Shown here one piece after another: positions 60,041 to 64,000 of a DNA stretch of 64,000 bases (within the stretch, counting starts at the first letter, position 1; each line of letters opens with the position of its first letter). Under the pieces are notes generated by a model. That model searched no databases, was not told the origin of the DNA, and was given only the letters and a program-made list of their open reading frames with translations. Origin of the DNA: Deltaproteobacteria bacterium (GTDB lineage Bacteria > UBA10199 > JACPAL01 > JACOUP01); assembly GCA_016177765.1 (NCBI GenBank), contig JACOUP010000008.1:1089165-1153164 (forward strand), in the 5' to 3' direction. Made by a program: the position numbers and the translations under genes.

Positions 60041-61077
60041 AGAAACCTCGGGTGAACCACCCTTGGGTGAAACACCCTTATCGTGTCACACTGATTCGCG
60101 GCGACGGGATCGGGCCTGAGATTACCGATGTCGCCCTCCAGGTTTTAGCGGCCACCGGTGCCAAGATCCAGTGGGATGAGCAGATCGCGGGTCTTCGGGC
60201 GATCGATCGTTTGGGGACACCGCTTCCGGAGGCGACCCTCCAGTCCATTCGCAAAAATAAGGTCGCCCTGAAAGGCCCGCTCACAACGCCGGTTGGCAAA
60301 GGTTTTTCGAGCGTCAATGTCCTGATCCGGAAAGAATTCAACTTCTACGCCAATGTGAGGCCGGTTAAAAGTCTTCCTGCTCTTTCCGATCGGTTTGGGC
60401 CTGTGGATCTCGTCATTGTGAGAGAGAACACGGAAGATCTTTATTCCGGCATCGAACATATCGTCTCGCCCGGTGTCGTCGAGTCGGTCAAGGTGATTAC
60501 CCGCAAGGCGTCACTCCGGATTGCCAATTTTGCCTTTAAGTATGCCGAGCAAAATGGAAGAAAAAAGGTGACGGCGATTCACAAGGCGAACATCATGAAA
60601 CTCTCGGACGGACTTTTTTTGGATTGCGCCCGGCAGGTGGCGAAGAAGTATCCCAAGATTCATTACGATGAATTGATCGTCGATAACGCCTGCATGCAAC
60701 TCGTCCTCAACCCGTCACGATTTGATATCCTTCTTTTGGAAAATCTCTATGGAGATATCGTCTCCGATCTTGCGGCGGGGCTTATCGGTGGACTTGGCCT
60801 TGTCCCCGGCGGGAATATCGGGGAGTCCGGCGCACTCTTCGAGGCGGTCCACGGGAGCGCCCCGGACATCGCCGGAAAGCAAAAGGCGAATCCGGTTGCC
60901 CTGGTCCTTTCGGCGGCGATGATGCTTGATCATTTGGGGGAGAAAAAGGCGGCTGACAAGATACGACGAGCGGTCGAAAAAGTTCTCAGTCAGAAAAAAT
61001 TCAGAACACCGGATCTTGGGGGTAAGGCGACCACGAAAGAAATGGGGGAAGCGATTGTCAAAAGAATCAGGAGCTAA
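60037..61077 (+). CDS. NAD-type isocitrate dehydrogenase
   Basis: A 346-residue beta-decarboxylating dehydrogenase. RVTLIRGDGIGPEIT opens the fold, RENTEDLYSGIEH is the isocitrate (not isopropylmalate) type substrate motif, followed by HKANIMKLSDGLF and the Asp-rich LYGDIVSDLAAGLIGGLG, and EAVHGSAPDIAGK. A family A repeat inserts RVNHPWVKHP directly after the first four codons. The ancestral start was probably MKKPYRVTLIRGDG. It converts isocitrate to 2-oxoglutarate, the presumed KorAB substrate. Confidence 0.92.
   Translation: MKKPRVNHPWVKHPYRVTLIRGDGIGPEITDVALQVLAATGAKIQWDEQIAGLRAIDRLGTPLPEATLQSIRKNKVALKGPLTTPVGKGFSSVNVLIRKEFNFYANVRPVKSLPALSDRFGPVDLVIVRENTEDLYSGIEHIVSPGVVESVKVITRKASLRIANFAFKYAEQNGRKKVTAIHKANIMKLSDGLFLDCARQVAKKYPKIHYDELIVDNACMQLVLNPSRFDILLLENLYGDIVSDLAAGLIGGLGLVPGGNIGESGALFEAVHGSAPDIAGKQKANPVALVLSAAMMLDHLGEKKAADKIRRAVEKVLSQKKFRTPDLGGKATTKEMGEAIVKRIRS
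60050..60078. repeat. Family A palindromes in the isocitrate dehydrogenase gene
   Basis: GGGTGAACCACCC (60050-60062), TT, GGGTGAAACACCC (60065-60077). A 30-base insert is flanked by CCT on both sides (AAACCT...ACCCTTAT), which could be a 3-base target duplication. It reads VNHPW-VKHPY, the third reading frame used by this family. Confidence 0.85.
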
Positions 61078-61511
61078 TCGTCTCCTTCAAACGATGACAA
61101 GGAATGGGCAAAAGGGAAAAATTTGATCCTCTTCAGCAGTTTTTCATCGGCCGTGATAAAGGCTGCTTCTGATCGTTCCGCCGTGGCGACGAAGAGGGCG
61201 TCATAAAAGGTCAGTTGGTATTGTGCCGCCAGTTCCAACGATCGTGCCAGTAATGACTGGCGCAGAGGGATAAGAAACCAGGGCAATCGCCATAAGGCCA
61301 GAAATCCCCTTTGAATCTTTTCCAGATCGCGGGGCCATTTTTTGAGAAAGACATTGCCGACTTCGTAGAAAAGAAGATCGGGAATAATAAATTGAGAGTC
61401 CCCCTTTCTGAAAATCTGCAGAATCCTTTGAGCTGGTGAATCGTCCGGTTCATCCTTGACGAACCATTTGACGACAACGGAGGAGTCAACCACAAAGGAG
61501 GAGGGCGGCAC
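61074..61511 (-). CDS. vapC: VapC-type PIN-domain ribonuclease toxin
   Basis: A 145-residue PIN protein. Acidic active-site residues appear in FVVDSSVVVKWF (Asp9), FYEVGNVF, YDALFVATAE and FITADEKLL. PIN toxins cut RNA and stop translation. The start is a GTG sharing one base with the antitoxin stop (TAGTG). Its stop overlaps the convergent isocitrate dehydrogenase stop. Confidence 0.9.
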   Translation of the reverse strand: MPPSSFVVDSSVVVKWFVKDEPDDSPAQRILQIFRKGDSQFIIPDLLFYEVGNVFLKKWPRDLEKIQRGFLALWRLPWFLIPLRQSLLARSLELAAQYQLTFYDALFVATAERSEAAFITADEKLLKRIKFFPFAHSLSSFEGDD

Positions 61512-61756
61512 TAACGGGAGTCCCTCATATGGCGGATAAGCCCCTCGGCGGTTTCACCAGGGGAGAGTTTGAATTGGAACTCACGGAGACGGTCAAAGGC
61601 TTCCTCTGACCGGACAGGGAACGCCATCTTTTGACCCCTTAAGAATTCAAGGGCCAGGTCCTTGATAAGCTCGCTTCGGCGTTTGTGGTTCTCCTCGGCC
61701 GCTTTGTCCAGCTCTTCCAACAGGTCATCCGGCAGTGAAATCATCACCTTGGCCAT
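61511..61756 (-). CDS. vapB: VapB-type ribbon-helix-helix antitoxin
   Basis: An 81-residue protein from the ATG at 61756: MAKVMISLPDDLLEELDKAAEE is the classical RHH start, followed by RRSELIKDLALEFL and a C-terminal tail that would wrap the toxin. The -10 box lies 8 bases before the ATG and no ribosome site is visible. Confidence 0.88.
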   Translation of the reverse strand: MAKVMISLPDDLLEELDKAAEENHKRRSELIKDLALEFLRGQKMAFPVRSEEAFDRLREFQFKLSPGETAEGLIRHMRDSR

Positions 61757-61764
61757 GACCAAAG

Positions 61765-61791
61765 ATTATAGCTAAAGATATAATATGTCAA
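61765..61791 (-). promoter_or_regulatory. Promoter of vapBC
   Basis: On the minus strand TTGACA (61786-61791), 15 bases, then a perfect TATAAT (61765-61770). The spacing is short but both boxes match consensus. Transcription would start at or next to the ATG. Confidence 0.5.
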
Positions 61792-61821
61792 TACCCATTA
61801 TATCCCCACTTATCCGATTTT

Positions 61822-62400
61822 CTAAGGCCACAAGAGGAGCGAGGCGGCAAACGAGACCCCCAGGGGGATGACGAAGTTATCCCAGTCCCTGAGCGGGAAC
61901 GATTCCAGGACCGCCCCGATTGTGGCGAGTGGCAGGGAGATCCAGAGAGGGATATAAAGGAGGCAGCCGACAAGGGCCGTGAGAAAAAAGGCAATCGACC
62001 CGATCAGCTTTTTATTAGGCGCGTAGAAGATTTTTGCTTTTCCCCACTTTTGGCCAACGAGGGCGGCCGCTGTGTCCGAGAGACAGACCTGCACAAACCC
62101 GCAGGCGGTGGCCGGGTAATCGAAAAAAAGGATGGAGAGGATAATACCCAGGGAGAGAAGCGGAGCCGCCCAACCAATCTTCCCCATTTCATAGGGACGT
62201 TTGCACGACTCCGCAAAATCAGAAAAAAAGGGGAGCTTTCTTCCACGGATCCGGAGAATTTCGAGAAGAAGATAAAAAACAGCGGCGCCAGCCATGACCC
62301 AAATTACGATCAGAGGGTATCTTGGCAAGAGTGGTAACAGGAGCAACCCTGAGAGGTGCACCAGTTTTCGCCTCTGTTCTTGGGTGATCGGGGTCATCAT
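61822..62400 (-). CDS. SEC59/DGK1/VTE5-type lipid (polyprenol) kinase
   Basis: A 192-residue membrane protein with about six hydrophobic segments and the family motifs QEQRRKLVHLSGLL, GKIGWAAPLLSLGI, CLSDTAAALVGQKWGK and NKKLIGSIAFF. Members use CTP to phosphorylate dolichol, phytol or diacylglycerol. Which lipid is used here is unknown. The ATG shares a base with the stop of the PAP2 gene, and a kinase next to a lipid phosphatase suggests joint handling of a polyprenyl or diacylglycerol phosphate. Confidence 0.85.
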   Translation of the reverse strand: MMTPITQEQRRKLVHLSGLLLLPLLPRYPLIVIWVMAGAAVFYLLLEILRIRGRKLPFFSDFAESCKRPYEMGKIGWAAPLLSLGIILSILFFDYPATACGFVQVCLSDTAAALVGQKWGKAKIFYAPNKKLIGSIAFFLTALVGCLLYIPLWISLPLATIGAVLESFPLRDWDNFVIPLGVSFAASLLLWP

Positions 62401-63197
62401 CAGAAGGTCTTCACCAAACTGATTCCCATGCTGTCAAGATTCATTTGAGGAACAACAAATAAAGAATGATTTTCCTTTTTATGGAAACGGGCCGTTCCCA
62501 GAGCAAAGGCGGTTCCGATCGTGGCCCCGAAAAGGACGTCGGAGACAAAATGCTTGTTGTCATCCAGACGGGAAAGGGCAATCAGGGAGGCGAGGGCGTA
62601 GGAGGGGATCCCGGCCCATGGCCCGTAGACGGCAGTTACACTGGTGGCCATAGCAAAGCTGGCGGAGGCATGACCGGATGGAAAGGAGTAGTTGTCGGAA
62701 CCGTCGGGGCGCGCGCGGCCAACACCGTATTTAAACCCCAGGGTCATCGCTTCGGTCAAGAAGAGGGATTCCACAAAAATTTCGCCGAGGAGTTTTAGTT
62801 TTTCATTTTTAAGGAAAAAACCGGCAAGGACCGTTGCAAACGAAATCCCCCCCAGGGTATAAATTTCACCGAAGACATTGAAGAAACCGTTGCCCCTCCC
62901 CAAAAGGTTATGGGAGGCCATCGATTCTTGAATGGCCGAATCTTGGGTCCCCACGATCCCGGAGAGAAGGATTCCATTGGTCCAGACCAGGGCCACGGGA
63001 CTCAAAAATGTTTCTAGAATATCTTCTCCTAGATGACGGGGCAGTTTTTCGAAAAACCAGTGCGAGGCCGACTCTGACCGCTCCAGGTATTCCTGCTCAT
63101 TAGTTTTGGGTTGTGTTTCCGGTTCCTGGGCCCTGACCGCAGAACTGCTCATGAGAAGGAGCAGGACAAGCGCCGTCTTTTTCTTAAGGGGCATCAT
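62400..63197 (-). CDS. Secreted PAP2-family phosphatase
   Basis: A 265-residue protein from MMPLKKKTAL, with a signal peptide ending near VRAQE, several membrane-like stretches and the PAP2 signature: KYGVGRARPDGS, SFPSGHASASF and SRLDDNKHFVSDVLFG. These residues form the active site of acid phosphatases acting on lipid phosphates. The start overlaps the gltX stop by about 14 bases. It probably acts in the periplasm or outer leaflet of the inner membrane. Confidence 0.88.
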   Translation of the reverse strand: MMPLKKKTALVLLLLMSSSAVRAQEPETQPKTNEQEYLERSESASHWFFEKLPRHLGEDILETFLSPVALVWTNGILLSGIVGTQDSAIQESMASHNLLGRGNGFFNVFGEIYTLGGISFATVLAGFFLKNEKLKLLGEIFVESLFLTEAMTLGFKYGVGRARPDGSDNYSFPSGHASASFAMATSVTAVYGPWAGIPSYALASLIALSRLDDNKHFVSDVLFGATIGTAFALGTARFHKKENHSLFVVPQMNLDSMGISLVKTF

Positions 63198-64000
63198 GGA
63201 TTGCTTTTTCAAGGCGGGCCAGGGTCTTCTGTTTGCCGAGGATACCCATGAGTTCAAAAATACCGGGGCTGACCGTTCCTCCGGTCAGCGCCACCCGGAC
63301 CGGCTGAGCCAAATCCCCCAGCTTCTTTCCCGTCTCTGCCAGGATTCCCTCAAAGACAGGTTTGATCGACTCTTCCGTGAAATCTTTCAAGGAGGTCAAT
63401 GGTTGGAGAAGCCTTTGGAGGAGTTTTCGATTGTCCTCCGTCAAAAATTTCTCTCCGGCTTTTTGCTCGATAACAATCTCATCCCGGAAGAAAAAACCGA
63501 CAGCCGCGGGGATTTCGGAAAGTAGCTTTACTTTTTCTTTCACGCTTCCAACAGCATGGCAGGATTGATCCGTTTCTTTCACCGTGAATCCCGCCTTTTC
63601 CAGAAAAGGGCGGGAGAGTGTGAGAAGCTCCCCGTTCGTTTTTATCTTGATGTAATGGCTGTTCAACCAGAGAAGTTTCTCAGAATTGAAAACCCCGCCC
63701 GATTTGCCGACCGCTTCAATGCTAAAGTTTTCGACCATTTCTTCCCGTGTGAAAATCTCCTGATCCCCGTGGGCCCAGCCGAGACGCACCAGAAAATTGA
63801 TCAACGCCTCCGGGAGGTACCCTTGTTCCTTGTATTCCAAGACCGAGGTAGCCCCATGCCGCTTGGAAAGACGGGACTTGTCCGGCCCCAGGATCATCGG
63901 CAGGTGACCGAATTGGGGAGGGGTGTAACCAAAGACCTTGTAGAGCTGAATCTGCCTCGGGGTATTATTAAGGTGGTCATCGCCCCGGATGAGATGACTG
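63184..64000 (-). CDS. gltX: Glutamyl-tRNA synthetase, C-terminal part (cut by the window edge)
   Basis: About 272 codons of the C-terminal part of glutamyl-tRNA synthetase. Coming from the window edge it reads SHLIRGDDHLNNTPRQIQL, HLPMILGPDKSRLSKRHGA (the KMSKS-equivalent loop SKRHG), GYLPEALINFLVRLGW and the anticodon-binding region. The catalytic N-terminus lies beyond the window. It may attach glutamate to the tRNA-Glu(CTC) encoded at 33989, and heads the gltX-PAP2-SEC59 run. Confidence 0.95.
   Translation of the reverse strand, partial: SHLIRGDDHLNNTPRQIQLYKVFGYTPPQFGHLPMILGPDKSRLSKRHGATSVLEYKEQGYLPEALINFLVRLGWAHGDQEIFTREEMVENFSIEAVGKSGGVFNSEKLLWLNSHYIKIKTNGELLTLSRPFLEKAGFTVKETDQSCHAVGSVKEKVKLLSEIPAAVGFFFRDEIVIEQKAGEKFLTEDNRKLLQRLLQPLTSLKDFTEESIKPVFEGILAETGKKLGDLAQPVRVALTGGTVSPGIFELMGILGKQKTLARLEKAIHDAP

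Noticed and set aside
60037-61077. Isopropylmalate dehydrogenase LeuB, given leuCD in the window
   Set aside because: The substrate-loop motif is RENTEDLYSGIEH, the isocitrate dehydrogenase type, and the gene neighbours are KorAB and NuoI.

Overview
The window is a dense, roughly 55% GC (by eye) bacterial chromosome segment with about 60 protein genes, one tRNA gene and no gene-free stretch longer than about 220 bases. Three sigma-54 activators, Geobacter-style multiheme cytochromes (including a CX4CH motif), lipoproteins with the 'DGIDND.DG..DANDPDC' type motif common in myxobacteria, 2-oxoacid:ferredoxin oxidoreductase and a B12-binding radical SAM protein point to a deltaproteobacterial lineage (Desulfobacterota/Myxococcota-like). 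That placement is inference, not a database result.

Layout. 1-1700 (minus): purM-purN and the first codons of a secreted protein. 1820-9417 (plus): a PAS histidine kinase, three consecutive sigma-54 activators (the third with a degenerate receiver), a truncated mannose-1-phosphate guanylyltransferase and folC. 9359-12368 (minus): leuC and leuD separated by two small foreign-looking genes bracketed by repeats. 12464-12980: a toxin-antitoxin pair. 13002-18293 (minus): four tandem paralogous lipoproteins sharing one N-terminal module, with variable C-termini (two beta/gamma-crystallin, one PKD-like, one unknown). 18506-20959: two divergent DUF4143-type ATPases. 20990-22589: mtgA and a lipoprotein. 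22779-33328 (plus): glyA, nrdR, ribD, a subtilase lipoprotein, ribE, ribBA, ribH, nusB, a lone M17 N-terminal domain, an Mrp ATPase and a Bax-inhibitor-1 protein. 33345-35688: a PNPOx-like protein, tRNA-Glu(CTC) and a radical SAM protein. 35777-40154 (minus): an outer-membrane electron-transfer locus of lipoprotein decaheme, porin-nonaheme and lipoprotein dodecaheme cytochromes. 41656-50536 (minus): an apparently complete ethylmalonyl-CoA pathway operon (epi, mcl, mcd, mch, ecm, ccr) plus a 3-hydroxyacyl-CoA dehydrogenase and a small release-factor-like protein. 50659-52845: an unrecognised 728-residue protein with a lysozyme-like patch. 52773-61077: two malic enzymes, two CBS proteins, KorAB, a lone NuoI and an NAD-type isocitrate dehydrogenase. 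61074-64000 (minus): vapBC, a SEC59-like kinase, a PAP2 phosphatase and partial gltX.

How it fits together. The ethylmalonyl-CoA operon would turn acetyl-CoA-derived crotonyl-CoA into glyoxylate and propionyl-CoA. The adjacent malic enzymes, 2-oxoacid oxidoreductase and isocitrate dehydrogenase connect those products to pyruvate, reduced ferredoxin and NADH. NuoI and the heme-rich outer-membrane conduit offer routes for those electrons.

The most unusual features are: (1) the decaheme lipoprotein and the porin-nonaheme protein lie in the same reading frame, separated only by one TAA and two sense codons, and the porin part has no signal peptide; (2) a family of 15-bp-period palindromes (GGGTGANTCACCC) inserted in frame inside at least seven genes, together with two other palindromic repeat families; (3) a lipoprotein whose signal peptide is written out of frame over a duplicated piece of a crystallin domain.
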